Notes: a model not told the origin generated them from the letters alone. Counted from the first letter of the stretch, positions 8,881 through 18,576 are shown. The stretch is DNA of 64,000 nucleotides from Collinsella aerofaciens (GCF_028209395.1 NZ_JAQLDQ010000004.1:1-64000); one strand, 5' to 3'. A program made the numbers and translations.

Positions 8881-11136
8881 ATGGGATCAAACGTGAGCGA
8901 TACAAAGCTAAAGCCAGCAACAAAAAAGCCTGCTACCCGTAAAGCCGCCCCGCACGCGCCGGAGCTCACCAAGGACGATGTCTACCTGTTTGGCATCGGC
9001 ACGTGGGAGCGCAGCTGGGAAAAGATGGGCGCGCACCCCGACACGCAGAACCGTACGCGCGGCTGGCGTTTTTGCGTTTGGGCGCCCGGCGTAAAGAGTG
9101 TTCACGTCATTGGCGAATTTAACGACTGGGACGAGCAAGCCAACCCGCTGGTGCCCATGCATACGAGCGCTATTTGGGAAGGTTTTATTCCTGGCGCCGA
9201 GCAGGGCCAGCTCTATAAATATCTCATCGAGACCAACGAGGGCGAAAAGCTCTACAAGGCCGATCCGTACGCCTTTAAGGCCGAGTGCCCTCCGGGTACC
9301 GCCAGCGTGCTGTGGACCCTCGATGGCTACCAGTGGAACGACGCGGCTTGGCTCAAGCGACGCGCCGGCCATAACCACATGTCGCAACCCCTTAACATCT
9401 ACGAGGTGCATATTGGCTCGTGGAAGCGCCACGGCGACGCGCCGCAGGGCGAGCCCGACGAGTACGGCAACTACCCCGGTCCCATGGACCCCTTCCCCGC
9501 GCAGCGCGGTGAGTTTTACACCTACGACGACCTGTCGGTGGAGCTCGTGGACTACGTCCGCGATATGGGCTATACGCATATCGAAGTCATGCCGCTTATG
9601 GAGCATCCCTTCGATGGCTCCTGGGGCTACCAGACGACCGGTTACTACGCCGCCACGTCGCGCTACGGCAACCCGCAGCAGCTCATGCACTTTATCGATG
9701 CGTGCCACGAGGCGGGCATCGGCGTGATCATGGACTGGGTTCCCGGCGGTTTTTGCGCCGACTCCCACGGCCTTGCCACCTTTAACGGCCACATGCTGTT
9801 TGAGCACGAGATTCACCCCAACTGGGGCACGCACAAGTTTGACTTCGCCCGCGGCGAGGTACGCTCCTTCCTGGTCTCCAACGTGCTGTACTGGCTTGAG
9901 AACTTCCACGTGGACGGCATTCGCATGGACGGCGTGTCCAGTATGCTGTACCTCAACTTTGGCATTGACGATCCCAGCCAAAAGAAGTTCAACAAGTACG
10001 GTACCGAGGAGGACCTGGACGCCAGCGCGTTTATCCGCCAGGTCAACTGTGCTGTTGAGGCGCACTACCCCGACGTGATGATGATGGCCGAGGAGTCCAC
10101 CGCGTGGCCGCTCGTGACCTACCCGCCGCAGGACGGCGGCCTGGGTTTCCACTACAAGTGGGACATGGGCTGGATGAACGACACCCTGCACTACATGCAG
10201 ACCGATTTTCCGTGGCGCCCCGGCAACCACGGCCTGCTCACGTTCTCCATCATGTATGCCTTTACCGAGAACTTTATCTGTCCGCTGAGCCACGACGAAG
10301 TCGTGCACGGCAAGTGCTCGCTCATCGGCCGTATGCCGGGCGACTGGTGGCGCCAGTTTGCCGGCCTGCGCACGCTGGCCTTCTACCAGATGACGCACCC
10401 CGGTGCCAAGCTCAACTTTATGGGCAACGAGATCGGCCAGTTTATTGAATGGCGCTACTACGAGTCCATTCAGTGGTTCCTGACCGAGGAGTACGAGACC
10501 CACCGTCATCATCAGGCGTTCATCAAGGCGCTTAACCACCTGTATACCGCCGAGCCCGCCCTGTACGAGCGCGGCTACACCGACGATGGCTTTACCTGGA
10601 TCGACGCGGACAACTCCAAGCAGTCCATCGTGAGCTTTGTCCGTCAGGGCGAGGACGTCGATGACGACCTGGTGATCCTGATCAACTTTGACCCGGAGAG
10701 CTATGAGAGCTTCCGAGTGGGCGTGCCGCGCGAGGGCGATTGGGAGGTCATCTTTGACTCCGACCGTCCCGAGTTTGGCGGCAGCGGATACGCCGGCGAG
10801 GAACCCTACACCTGCTCGAGCGAGCCCTATCCCTGGAACGGGCAGATGGACTCTATCGAGATTAAGGTGCCCGGCCTGGCAGGCGTGGTGCTTAAGCGCC
10901 GCGGTCCCAGCAGCTATAAGCCGCCCGTGATCGAGGAGCCCAAGAAGGCGGCGCGCAAGTGTGCGTCCTCGGTGAAGCCCAAGACCGCGGCTGCCAAGAA
11001 GGCTCCGGTTAAGGCGAAGTCCGCCAAGCCCGCTGCCAAGGCTACGGCTAAGCCCAAGGCCAAGAAGGCAACCAATAAAAAGGCTGCTCCCAAGGCTAAG
11101 ACAGGCGCTGTTAAAGCATCTGGCAAGGATGCGTAG
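8881..11136 (+). CDS. glgB: 1,4-alpha-glucan branching enzyme GlgB with H1-like tail
   Basis: GlgB cuts alpha-1,4 chains and re-attaches them in alpha-1,6 linkage to branch glycogen. After an N-terminal basic stretch (KLKPATKKPATRKAAPHAP) comes a CBM48-type domain (GWRFCVWAPGVKSVHVIGEF) and the GH13 barrel. VDGIRMDGVSSMLY holds the nucleophile Asp, MMMAEESTAWP the acid/base Glu and CPLSHDEVVHGK the third Asp. From about base 10920 the last 70 or so residues are a Lys/Ala/Pro-rich tail (KKAARK, KAPVKAKSAKPAAKATAKPK) not found in ordinary GlgB. The start is uncertain: ATG 8878, ATG 8881 or GTG 8893 are possible, the last having GGGA at good spacing. It is the first gene of the glycogen block, with glgP 94 bases downstream. 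Confidence 0.93.
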   Translation: MGSNVSDTKLKPATKKPATRKAAPHAPELTKDDVYLFGIGTWERSWEKMGAHPDTQNRTRGWRFCVWAPGVKSVHVIGEFNDWDEQANPLVPMHTSAIWEGFIPGAEQGQLYKYLIETNEGEKLYKADPYAFKAECPPGTASVLWTLDGYQWNDAAWLKRRAGHNHMSQPLNIYEVHIGSWKRHGDAPQGEPDEYGNYPGPMDPFPAQRGEFYTYDDLSVELVDYVRDMGYTHIEVMPLMEHPFDGSWGYQTTGYYAATSRYGNPQQLMHFIDACHEAGIGVIMDWVPGGFCADSHGLATFNGHMLFEHEIHPNWGTHKFDFARGEVRSFLVSNVLYWLENFHVDGIRMDGVSSMLYLNFGIDDPSQKKFNKYGTEEDLDASAFIRQVNCAVEAHYPDVMMMAEESTAWPLVTYPPQDGGLGFHYKWDMGWMNDTLHYMQTDFPWRPGNHGLLTFSIMYAFTENFICPLSHDEVVHGKCSLIGRMPGDWWRQFAGLRTLAFYQMTHPGAKLNFMGNEIGQFIEWRYYESIQWFLTEEYETHRHHQAFIKALNHLYTAEPALYERGYTDDGFTWIDADNSKQSIVSFVRQGEDVDDDLVILINFDPESYESFRVGVPREGDWEVIFDSDRPEFGGSGYAGEEPYTCSSEPYPWNGQMDSIEIKVPGLAGVVLKRRGPSSYKPPVIEEPKKAARKCASSVKPKTAAAKKAPVKAKSAKPAAKATAKPKAKKATNKKAAPKAKTGAVKASGKDA

Positions 11137-11161
11137 CAAAGCCGTTACAGCTGTAATCACC

Positions 11162-11176
11162 CGCCCCGCGGGGGCG
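11162..11176. terminator. Small GC hairpin between glgB and glgP
   Basis: CGCCCC/GGGGCG with a 3-nt loop and no U-tract. It is more likely an RNA-stability or pause element than a full stop. Confidence 0.3.
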
Positions 11177-11230
11177 TAGGATACAAGTCAAAACCGTTCC
11201 GGGAGAAACATCCCCGGGGGAAAGGAACGT

Positions 11231-13657
11231 ATGAATAAGATCTTCGACAACAAGCAGGAGTTTACCGAGCTCTATCGCGATGCTGTCATGAGCATCAGTG
11301 GCAAGAGCGTCGAGGCCGCCAGCGACCTCGACCGCTTTAACGCCCTGGCCAAGCTCGTGGCCGAGAAGGCACGCACCGTTGCCACCAAGAGTGACGCCCG
11401 CGTCACCGCCGAGGGCAAGAAGCGTGTGTACTACTTCTCGATCGAGTTTTTGATCGGCCGCCTGCTCGACAACTATCTGCTCAACTTTGGCGTGCGCGAC
11501 ATGGTCGCCGAGGCGCTCGACGATATGGGCTTCGACCTTTCCGTCATCGAGAACCAGGAACCCGATCCGGCACTGGGCAACGGTGGCCTGGGCCGTCTGG
11601 CCGCATGCTTCCTGGATTCCATGGCAGCCGAGGGCATCGCCGGCTACGGCAACGGCATGCGCTACCGCTACGGCCTGTTTAAGCAGGAGATCGTTAACGG
11701 CAGCCAAGTCGAGGCTACGGACGAGTGGCTCACCCACGGGTATCCCTGGGAGGTCCGTCGTCAGGACAAGGCCGTGACTATTAAGTTTGGTGGCCATGTT
11801 GAGGGCTTTGAGGAGAACGGCCGCACGTTCTACCGCACGGTGGACACGCAGGATATCCTGGCCGTCCCTTATGACATCCCCGTCGTGGGCTATGCCGGCG
11901 AGACCGTCAACAAGCTGCGCGTCTGGGCCGCCGAGCCGGTCGAGGAGCACTTTGACCTGGAGGCCTTCAACCGCGGCGACTATGCCCTGGCCGATGCTGA
12001 GCGCGCCGAGGCCGAGGCCATCAGCGCCATCCTCTACCCCAACGACGCCGGCGAGCACGGCCGTCTGCTGCGTCTGAAGCAGGAGTACCTGTTTGTCTCG
12101 GCCGGCATCTACAGCCTGCTCGACACCTTTGAGAAGGAGCACGGCGAGAACTGGGAGCTGCTGCCGCAGTTTGTGGCCATCCACACCAACGACACGCACC
12201 CCGCCATGTGCGGCCCCGAGCTCATGCGCATCCTCATCGACGAGAAGAAGCTCGAGTGGGATGACGCCTGGAACATCGTGACGCAGGTCGTGAGCTACAC
12301 CAACCACACCATCCTGCCCGAGGCCCTGGAGAAGTGGCCCATCGGCATGTTCTCCAAGCTCCTCCCCCGCGTGTACCAGATTATCGACGAGATCAGCCGT
12401 CGTTGGCACGAGTCGTTCGACACCACGCAGGAGGGCTGGCAGGAGCGCCTGCGTCAGACCGCCATCCTGTGGGACGGCGAGATTCGCATGGCCAACCTGT
12501 CCGTGATCTGCAGCCACAGCGTCAACGGCGTGGCCAAGATCCACTCCGACATCATCAAGAACATCGTGCTCAAGGACTTCTATGCCCTGACGCCCGAGAA
12601 GTTCAACAACAAGACCAACGGCATCTCGCACCGTCGCTTCTTTGCCGAGGCCAACCCCACCTACGCCAAGCTCGTGACCGAGGCCATTGGCGACGGCTGG
12701 CTGAAGAACGCCTTTGAGCTGGAGAAACTCAAAGAGTTCCAGAACGATACCGAGTTCCTGAAGGCCGTGGGTGCCTCCAAGCGCGCCAACAAGGAGCGTC
12801 TTGCCGCCTACGTTAAGGCCGAGACCGGTCTGGTCATTGACCCCAACACCGTCTTCGATGTTCAGGTAAAGCGCTTCCACGCCTACAAGCGCCAGCTCAT
12901 GAACATCATGAAGGTGATGGACATCTACAACCGTCGCATCGCCGATCCCAACTTCCACGTAACGCCGACGACCTTCATCTTTAGCGGCAAGGCTGCCTCG
13001 AGCTACACCTTTGCCAAGGAGACCATCCGCCTTATTAACTCCGTGGCCGACGTCATCAACAACGACCCGCGCGTCAACGAGGTCATGAAGGTCTGCTTTA
13101 TCCCCAACTTCCGCGTGAGCAACGCCCAGCTCATCTACCCCGCCGCCGAGATCTCGGAGCAGATCTCCACGGCCGGCAAGGAGGCCTCGGGCACGTCCAA
13201 CATGAAGCTCATGATGAACGGCGCCATTACGCTGGGCACCCTCGACGGCGCCAACATCGAGATCGCCGACCTGGCCGGTCGCGAGAACGAGGCCATCTTT
13301 GGTCTGACCGCCCCCGAGGTCGAGCAGCTCTGGGCGTCGAACAGCTACTTTGCGTGGGATACCCTCAACGGCGACCGCGAGCGCCTGGGCCGCGTGATGG
13401 ACGAGCTCAAGGACAACACGTTTGCCGGCCTTTCGGGCAACTTCGAGAGCATCTACAACGAGCTCATGAACAACAACGACCCCGACCTGGTCATGGCAGA
13501 CTTCCGCAGCTACGTGGATGCGTGGGAGAAACTCACGGGCAGCTATGGCGACCAGGAGACCTGGAACCGCAAGGCCCTGCTCAACACCGCCTCTAGCGGC
13601 TGGTTCTCGAGCGACCGCACCATTCGCGAGTACCGCGACGAGATCTGGCACGCGTAA
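11231..13657 (+). CDS. glgP: Glycogen/maltodextrin phosphorylase
   Basis: This enzyme releases glucose-1-phosphate from the ends of alpha-1,4-glucan using phosphate and pyridoxal phosphate. The 808 residues match the usual length. VYYFSIEFLIGRLL and ALGNGGLGRLAACFLDS are N-terminal family signatures. Near the C-terminus KEASGTSNMKLMMNG holds the Lys that binds the cofactor, followed by TLGTLDGANIEI. ATG 11231 follows an AAAGGAAC site by a few bases. It is downstream of glgB and upstream of glgC, so degradation and synthesis are encoded together. Whether it prefers glycogen or maltodextrin cannot be told from sequence. Confidence 0.95.
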   Translation: MNKIFDNKQEFTELYRDAVMSISGKSVEAASDLDRFNALAKLVAEKARTVATKSDARVTAEGKKRVYYFSIEFLIGRLLDNYLLNFGVRDMVAEALDDMGFDLSVIENQEPDPALGNGGLGRLAACFLDSMAAEGIAGYGNGMRYRYGLFKQEIVNGSQVEATDEWLTHGYPWEVRRQDKAVTIKFGGHVEGFEENGRTFYRTVDTQDILAVPYDIPVVGYAGETVNKLRVWAAEPVEEHFDLEAFNRGDYALADAERAEAEAISAILYPNDAGEHGRLLRLKQEYLFVSAGIYSLLDTFEKEHGENWELLPQFVAIHTNDTHPAMCGPELMRILIDEKKLEWDDAWNIVTQVVSYTNHTILPEALEKWPIGMFSKLLPRVYQIIDEISRRWHESFDTTQEGWQERLRQTAILWDGEIRMANLSVICSHSVNGVAKIHSDIIKNIVLKDFYALTPEKFNNKTNGISHRRFFAEANPTYAKLVTEAIGDGWLKNAFELEKLKEFQNDTEFLKAVGASKRANKERLAAYVKAETGLVIDPNTVFDVQVKRFHAYKRQLMNIMKVMDIYNRRIADPNFHVTPTTFIFSGKAASSYTFAKETIRLINSVADVINNDPRVNEVMKVCFIPNFRVSNAQLIYPAAEISEQISTAGKEASGTSNMKLMMNGAITLGTLDGANIEIADLAGRENEAIFGLTAPEVEQLWASNSYFAWDTLNGDRERLGRVMDELKDNTFAGLSGNFESIYNELMNNNDPDLVMADFRSYVDAWEKLTGSYGDQETWNRKALLNTASSGWFSSDRTIREYRDEIWHA

Positions 13658-13694
13658 AGGCGCGCGAGCTCCCCTATGCCAGCACGGCATTACT

Positions 13695-13725
13695 CGACGG
13701 GCGTGACGTTGCGCCGCGCCCGTCG
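13695..13725. terminator. Hairpin between glgP and glgC
   Basis: CGACGGGCG/CGCCCGTCG, a perfect 9-bp stem with a 13-nt loop, without a U-tract. It may be a partial terminator or an mRNA-stabilising structure within the glycogen block. Confidence 0.4.
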
Positions 13726-13765
13726 CTAATGGGTTTAGGAACATCGATGACAGAAGGAGAAATCG

Positions 13766-14914
13766 ATGAGTAAGAAAGAATGCATCGCGATGCTCCTCGC
13801 AGGAGGACAGGGCAGCCGATTGGGGGCACTCACCCAAAAGATCGCTAAGCCGGCGGTTAGCTTTGGTGGCAAGTTCCGCATTATCGACTTTTCGCTGTCC
13901 AACTGCTCCAACTCGGGCATCGACACGGTGGGCGTTCTGACGCAGTACCGTCCCTACCTGCTGCATGCCTATGTGGGCTCCGGCGAGGCCTGGGATCTGG
14001 ACAGCCGTGACGGCGGCGTATCGATCCTGCCGCCGTACGAGACGCAGACCGGCGGCGCATGGTATGCGGGCACGGCCGACGCCATTACGCAGAACCTCGA
14101 CTATATCAAGGCCAACGACCCCAAGTACGTCCTGATTCTTTCGGGCGATCACCTGTATCGCATGGACTACCGCAAGATGCTCAAGACGCACATTGAGAAC
14201 AACGCCGACCTCACGGTGAGCGTTATGCCCGTGCCGTGGGAGGAGGCCAGCCGCTTTGGCATCCTGACCACCGACCCCGAGGACGGCCGCATCACCAAGT
14301 TCACCGAGAAGCCCGATAAGCCCGATTCGAATCTCGCGTCCATGGGCATCTACATCTTCTCGGCCGACGTGCTGATCGAGGCGCTCGAAGAGGATGCTCT
14401 GGACCAGCGCTCGAGCCACGACTTTGGCAAGGACATCATCCCCAAGCTGCTCGGCGAGGGCAAGCGCCTGTACAGCTACGAGTTCCACGGCTTTTGGAAG
14501 GACGTCGGCACCATCGCCAGCTTCCACGAGACCTCGATGGACCTGCTGGGCAATAACCCCGAGTTCGATCTGTTCGACAAGCACTTCCCCATCATGTCCA
14601 ACATCACCACGCGTCCGCCGCACTACATTGGCCCGGACGGCCGCCTGGACGACTGCCTGGTCTCCAACGGCTGCAAGATCTACGGCACCGCGCGCCACTC
14701 GATCCTTTCGACCGATGTCATCATCGAGGAGCGCGCTGTGGTCGAGGACTCCGTGCTGCTGCCGGGTGCGCACGTTAAGAGCGGTGCGCACATCTGCCGC
14801 GCTATTTTGGGCGAGAACTCCACGGTCGAAGAGGGCGTGAAGCTCGGCTCTGTCGATACCACCAAGGATACGGCCGTCGTTGGAAATGACGTCGTTATCG
14901 GGAAGGGGGAATGA
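13766..14914 (+). CDS. glgC: Glucose-1-phosphate adenylyltransferase, catalytic subunit GlgC
   Basis: GlgC makes ADP-glucose from glucose-1-phosphate and ATP, the committed step of glycogen synthesis. [20 protein letters not shown] is the nucleotidyltransferase loop with the conserved Arg. [31 protein letters not shown] and [11 protein letters not shown] supply the substrate and Mg sites. A left-handed beta-helix region follows from about residue 285 ([20 protein letters not shown]). The length is 382 residues. The ATG is preceded by AGAAGGAG. It pairs with GlgD, whose ATG lies 4 bases after its stop, the arrangement known from Bacillota and Coriobacteriia where GlgC and GlgD form a heteromer. 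Confidence 0.95.
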   Translation: MSKKECIAMLLAGGQGSRLGALTQKIAKPAVSFGGKFRIIDFSLSNCSNSGIDTVGVLTQYRPYLLHAYVGSGEAWDLDSRDGGVSILPPYETQTGGAWYAGTADAITQNLDYIKANDPKYVLILSGDHLYRMDYRKMLKTHIENNADLTVSVMPVPWEEASRFGILTTDPEDGRITKFTEKPDKPDSNLASMGIYIFSADVLIEALEEDALDQRSSHDFGKDIIPKLLGEGKRLYSYEFHGFWKDVGTIASFHETSMDLLGNNPEFDLFDKHFPIMSNITTRPPHYIGPDGRLDDCLVSNGCKIYGTARHSILSTDVIIEERAVVEDSVLLPGAHVKSGAHICRAILGENSTVEEGVKLGSVDTTKDTAVVGNDVVIGKGE

Positions 14915-14918
14915 TCCG

Positions 14919-16046
14919 ATGATCAATCGCAAGGCCATCGGTTATATCACCGCTAACTACTCTTCGACCTACGGCAGCGTGCTGCTCAAGGACCGCCCCA
15001 TCGCGTCCGTTCCGTTTTTGGGCCGCTACCGCCTGATCGACTTTCCGCTGTCCAACATGATGAATGCCGGCATTAAGACCGTCGGCGTCGTCATGCCGGG
15101 CAACTACCGCTCGCTGATCGACCACGTGGGCTCGGGTAAGGACTGGGGCCTGGACCGCAAGAAGGGCGGCCTGTTCATGGTGCCCGGCAACGCGTATGGC
15201 ACCACCAAGGGCGGCATGCGCTTCCTGCTGCGCGACATTATCTCCAACAAGACGCTGTTCCAGCGCTCGGACAAGCCCTATGTTGTGATGATGGGCACCA
15301 ACATCATCTTTAACATGGACCTCAACACCATCATCGACGCGCACGAGAACTCCGGTGCCCAGATGACCGTGGTGTACTGCAAGGCCACGCGCAACGTCGA
15401 TGACGAGACCAAGCTGCAGATCAACGAGAACGGCCGTCTGACGGGCGTGAGCGCCGGCGTCGTGTACGGCGACAACGCCTCTATGGACTGCTGCATCGTC
15501 AACCGCGAGACGCTACTCGAGATCATCGACCACTACCAGGCCGCCGACTATCTGGACCTGCTCGAGGCACTCCAGGGCGACTTTGGCAACATCGACGTGT
15601 GCAGCTACGAGTACAAGGGCGAGGTCGTGGGCGTGTTTAGCGAGAAGTCGCTGTATCGCCGCAGCATGGACCTGCTCGACCAGACCGTGGCCGACCAGCT
15701 CTTCGACCCCGAGCGCCCGATCCTGACCAAGGCCCACGACGTTCCGCCTTCGCGCTACGCGACTGGCAGCCACGCGTGCAACTCGATCATCTCGGCCGGC
15801 TGCATCATCAAGGGCACCGTGCGCAACTCGATCCTGTCTCGCGGCGTCGTGGTCGAGGAAGGCGCTTCGGTGACCAACTCGATCATCAACCAGAGCTGCA
15901 TCATCAAGAGCGGCGCCCGCGTTGAGAACGCCATCCTGGACAAGAACAACGTGGTTCCCACCAACACCGAGCTTCGCGGCACGCCCGAGAACATCTTGGT
16001 GCTGGGCAAGGCTCCGTTAACTTCCGACACCACCATCGTACGTTAA
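14919..16046 (+). CDS. glgD: GlgD, regulatory subunit of glucose-1-phosphate adenylyltransferase
   Basis: A GlgC paralogue that in related bacteria modulates the GlgC/GlgD heteromer and has little activity alone. Its N-terminus, MINRKAIGYITANYSSTYGS, lacks the GGxGxRL nucleotide loop found in GlgC, which fits a regulatory role. It keeps FLGRYRLIDFPLSNMMNAG and the C-terminal beta-helix (NSILSRGVVVEEGASVTNSI). The length is 375 residues from ATG 14919, with GGAAGGGGG upstream; a longer frame to 14880 lies inside glgC and is not used. It is translated with glgC and followed by a long hairpin before glgA. Confidence 0.92.
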   Translation: MINRKAIGYITANYSSTYGSVLLKDRPIASVPFLGRYRLIDFPLSNMMNAGIKTVGVVMPGNYRSLIDHVGSGKDWGLDRKKGGLFMVPGNAYGTTKGGMRFLLRDIISNKTLFQRSDKPYVVMMGTNIIFNMDLNTIIDAHENSGAQMTVVYCKATRNVDDETKLQINENGRLTGVSAGVVYGDNASMDCCIVNRETLLEIIDHYQAADYLDLLEALQGDFGNIDVCSYEYKGEVVGVFSEKSLYRRSMDLLDQTVADQLFDPERPILTKAHDVPPSRYATGSHACNSIISAGCIIKGTVRNSILSRGVVVEEGASVTNSIINQSCIIKSGARVENAILDKNNVVPTNTELRGTPENILVLGKAPLTSDTTIVR

Positions 16047-16077
16047 CGTTGGCACCGCAACATCGCTCGTAACATGC

Positions 16078-16113
16078 AGAATAGCCGCCCGGTTAGCGCC
16101 AGGCGGCTATTCT
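16078..16113. terminator. 12-bp perfect hairpin between glgD and glgA
   Basis: The arms 16078-16089 (AGAATAGCCGCC) and 16102-16113 pair perfectly around a 12-nt loop. Only a short T-rich tail follows, so it may attenuate rather than end transcription into glgA, whose start is 24 bases away. Confidence 0.6.
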
Positions 16114-16136
16114 CGAATTGCAACATGGGAGACAAT

Positions 16137-18419
16137 ATGGCTGATTCCAGCAAGAAGATGCAAATCGTGTTTGCCTCGGCCGAGTGCGCACCGTTTGTGA
16201 AGACCGGTGGCCTGGGCGACGTGGCGGGCTCGCTGCCTGCGGCGCTTGTGCGCGCTGGCGCCGAAGTCATCGTGATGGTGCCCAAGTACGCCACTATCAA
16301 AGACGAGTACAAGGCGCAGATGGAGCACTTCTCCGACTTTTACGTGAGTCTGGGCTGGCGCAATGAGTACTGCGGACTCGAGAAGCTCGAGCACGACGGC
16401 GTCACCTATATGTTCATCGATAACGAGCGCTACTTTGCGCGCGACTATCCGTACGGCTTCTTTGACGACGGTGAGCGCTTCGCGTTCTTCTCCAAGGCCA
16501 TCACCGAAAGCCTGCAGCACCTGCCGGCCGGCTTTGAGTGCGACATTCTGCACTGCAACGACTGGCAGACGGCGCTGGCGCCCGTGTTTTTGCGCGAGTT
16601 CTACCAGGGCCTGCCGCTGTACGACCGCGTCAAGACCGTGTTCTCGATCCATAACGTGGCGTTCCAGGGCCAGTTTAGCGACACCGTGATGGAGGACATC
16701 CTGGGCGTGGCGCATATTCCGGCGGCCGCCTCGCAGCTGCGTTGCGACGCCTGCAGCATCAACTACATGCTGGGCGCGCTGCGCTATGCCGACGCCATCA
16801 CTACGGTGAGCCCCACCTATGCCAACGAGATCCAGACGCCCGAATTTGGCGAGGGCCTGGACGGCGTGCTGCGCGAGCGCTCCTATGCGCTGCAGGGCAT
16901 CCTCAACGGCATTGACGTGGCGGCCTTTGACCCGGCAACCGACAAGCGCATTGCCGCCAACTACACGGTTGACGACCGTTCCGGCAAGGCCGTGTGCAAG
17001 GCCAAGCTGCAGGAAGAGCTGGGGCTCGAGGTTCGCGACGACCGCCCGCTCATGGTGATGGTCACGCGTCTGACGCGCCAGAAGGGCATGGACCTGGTCA
17101 TGTACGCGCTCGACCGCATCTTGGCCGGCGGCGTGCAGGTGGCGGTGCTGGGCACCGGCGACCGCGACTACGAGGACGGCCTGCGCTACTTCCAGGACAA
17201 GTACCCCGGCACCATGGCCGCACGCATCGAGTTTGACCCGGCGCTGTCGCAGCGCATGTACGCCGCCGCCGACATGTTCCTGATGCCTTCGAAGTTTGAG
17301 CCCTGCGGCCTGTCGCAGATCATCGCCATGCGCTACGGCACCCTGCCCATCGTGCGCGAGACCGGTGGCCTGAAGGACACCGTGCAGCCGTACAACGAGT
17401 TTACCGGCGAGGGCACGGGCTTCTCGTTTACCAACTTTAACGGCGACGAGATGGGCGATGCCGTGTTCCGCGCGGCACGCTTGTTCTGGGACAACCGCGA
17501 TGCCTGGAACCAGCTGGTCACGCAGGCCATGAGCCAGGACTTTAGCTGGACGCGCTCGGCCGATAAGTATCTGGACCTGTACTTCTTTATGCATCCGGAG
17601 ATTGAGAGGCCGGCGTCTGTTGTCGACGAGCCTGAGGCTGCAGCTGAGCCGGAGTCCAAGGCCGAGGAGAAGCCGGTTGAAGCTGAGCCCGCAAAGGCCG
17701 AGCCTGAGGTGAAGGCTGAGGTTGCTCCTGAGGCAAAGGCTGAGGTCAAGCCCGCTGCAAAGCCCGCAGCTAAGAAGACCACGACCCGCAAGACGACCAC
17801 TAAGAAGGTTACGACGACCAAGTCTGCCGCGACTAAAACAACGGCTGCCAAGGCAACGACCACGCGCAAGCGCACGACCGCCGCTGCCAAGAAGGCCGCC
17901 GAAGCCGAGGCTGCTCCCGAGGTAAAGGCCGAGGTCGCTAAGGCCAAGCCGGCCACCAAGGCTCCGGCAAAGACTGCTGCCAAGAAGACAACGGCAGCCA
18001 AGAAGACCACGGCAACGAAGTTGACGACCACGAAGGCCGCCACGACCAAGTCAGCCGCAAAGCCGGCAGCCAAGGTCGAGGAGACGCCTGCAGAGTCCAA
18101 GGCGGAGGTAACCGTCGAGACCAAGCCCGCCGCCAAGACCACCACGCGAAAGCGCACGACGACGGCCAAGAAGACCACGGCAAAGACCACGACTCCCAAG
18201 GCAGAGACTAAGCCAGCTGCTGCCAAAGAGGAGCCCAAGGCCGAGGTAAAGACTAAGCCGGCGCCGAAGGCCGCTGAGGTCAAGGCCGCACCGAAGGCAG
18301 AGACTAAGCCCGAGCCTGCCAAGGAGACCCCGGTCTCCCCCGCCGCTCCGGCAGAGAAAAAGGCCCCGTCCAAGAAGACGTCCGTCCGCAAGGCAACGGC
18401 CACCCGCAAGCGCCGCTAG
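16137..18419 (+). CDS. glgA: Glycogen synthase GlgA with about 270-residue H1-like tail
   Basis: GlgA extends alpha-1,4-glucan from ADP-glucose. The GT5 enzyme occupies residues 1 to about 488: FVKTGGLGDVAGSLPAAL is the KxGGL ADP-glucose loop, and FEPCGLSQIIAMRYG with RETGGLKDTV are the C-terminal donor motifs. From about base 17605 the protein continues for about 270 residues of low-complexity sequence: first acidic/Pro/Ala (EAAAEPESKAEEKPVEAEP), then basic blocks such as KKTTTRKTTTKKVTTTK and TTTRKRTTAAAKKA, ending RKATATRKRR. Normal GlgA stops before this. ATG 16137 follows GGGAGA; an upstream frame to 16074 crosses the hairpin and is not used. A terminator follows. The tail resembles bacterial histone H1-like/AlgP repeats, so nucleic-acid or polymer binding is possible but unproven. 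Confidence 0.94.
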   Translation: MADSSKKMQIVFASAECAPFVKTGGLGDVAGSLPAALVRAGAEVIVMVPKYATIKDEYKAQMEHFSDFYVSLGWRNEYCGLEKLEHDGVTYMFIDNERYFARDYPYGFFDDGERFAFFSKAITESLQHLPAGFECDILHCNDWQTALAPVFLREFYQGLPLYDRVKTVFSIHNVAFQGQFSDTVMEDILGVAHIPAAASQLRCDACSINYMLGALRYADAITTVSPTYANEIQTPEFGEGLDGVLRERSYALQGILNGIDVAAFDPATDKRIAANYTVDDRSGKAVCKAKLQEELGLEVRDDRPLMVMVTRLTRQKGMDLVMYALDRILAGGVQVAVLGTGDRDYEDGLRYFQDKYPGTMAARIEFDPALSQRMYAAADMFLMPSKFEPCGLSQIIAMRYGTLPIVRETGGLKDTVQPYNEFTGEGTGFSFTNFNGDEMGDAVFRAARLFWDNRDAWNQLVTQAMSQDFSWTRSADKYLDLYFFMHPEIERPASVVDEPEAAAEPESKAEEKPVEAEPAKAEPEVKAEVAPEAKAEVKPAAKPAAKKTTTRKTTTKKVTTTKSAATKTTAAKATTTRKRTTAAAKKAAEAEAAPEVKAEVAKAKPATKAPAKTAAKKTTAAKKTTATKLTTTKAATTKSAAKPAAKVEETPAESKAEVTVETKPAAKTTTRKRTTTAKKTTAKTTTPKAETKPAAAKEEPKAEVKTKPAPKAAEVKAAPKAETKPEPAKETPVSPAAPAEKKAPSKKTSVRKATATRKRR

Positions 18420-18455
18420 CCCACAGACGATCCAAAACCTAATCAAACCCTATGC

Positions 18456-18487
18456 AAGGGGCGCTCCAACCGGGCGCCCCTTCTCTG
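18456..18487 (+). terminator. Intrinsic terminator of glgA
   Basis: AAGGGGCGC/GCGCCCCTT, a 9-bp stem with a 9-nt loop, followed by TTCTCT. It closes the glycogen block. Confidence 0.75.
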
Positions 18488-18496
18488 TAGGTAGTT

Positions 18497-18576
18497 GGTA
18501 AAACGATTTTCTAGGACAACCGTTCGCCGATGGTAAACGGATGTTGTTTATACAGCCTGTGTACAACAGATATACT
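18497..18576 (+). promoter_or_regulatory. Promoter region of the GH13/GH77 gene with GGTAAAAC operators
   Basis: GGTAAAACG (18497-18505, part of an imperfect palindrome continuing ATTTTCT) and GGTAAACGG (18532-18540) repeat the half-site found before glgB. TATACT at 18571-18576 is a plausible -10 box. Placement of the operators upstream of the promoter would fit control by a maltose-responsive LacI-family regulator, which is not in this window. Confidence 0.55.

Noticed and set aside
8908..11160. A 750-codon open frame antisense to glgB
   Set aside because: Same reason: Leu/Val/His-rich shadow of a real gene with no recognisable domain.
11111..14938. A 1275-codon open frame antisense to glgP and glgC
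   Set aside because: It lies opposite two well-supported enzymes, has no family motif, and is explained by GC-rich codon bias that suppresses stops on the other strand.
17750..18400. DNA-level tandem repeats or a CRISPR-like array in the 3' end of glgA
   Set aside because: The repeats are short, irregular and in frame, and they encode Lys/Ala/Thr-rich protein; there are no constant repeats with unique spacers.
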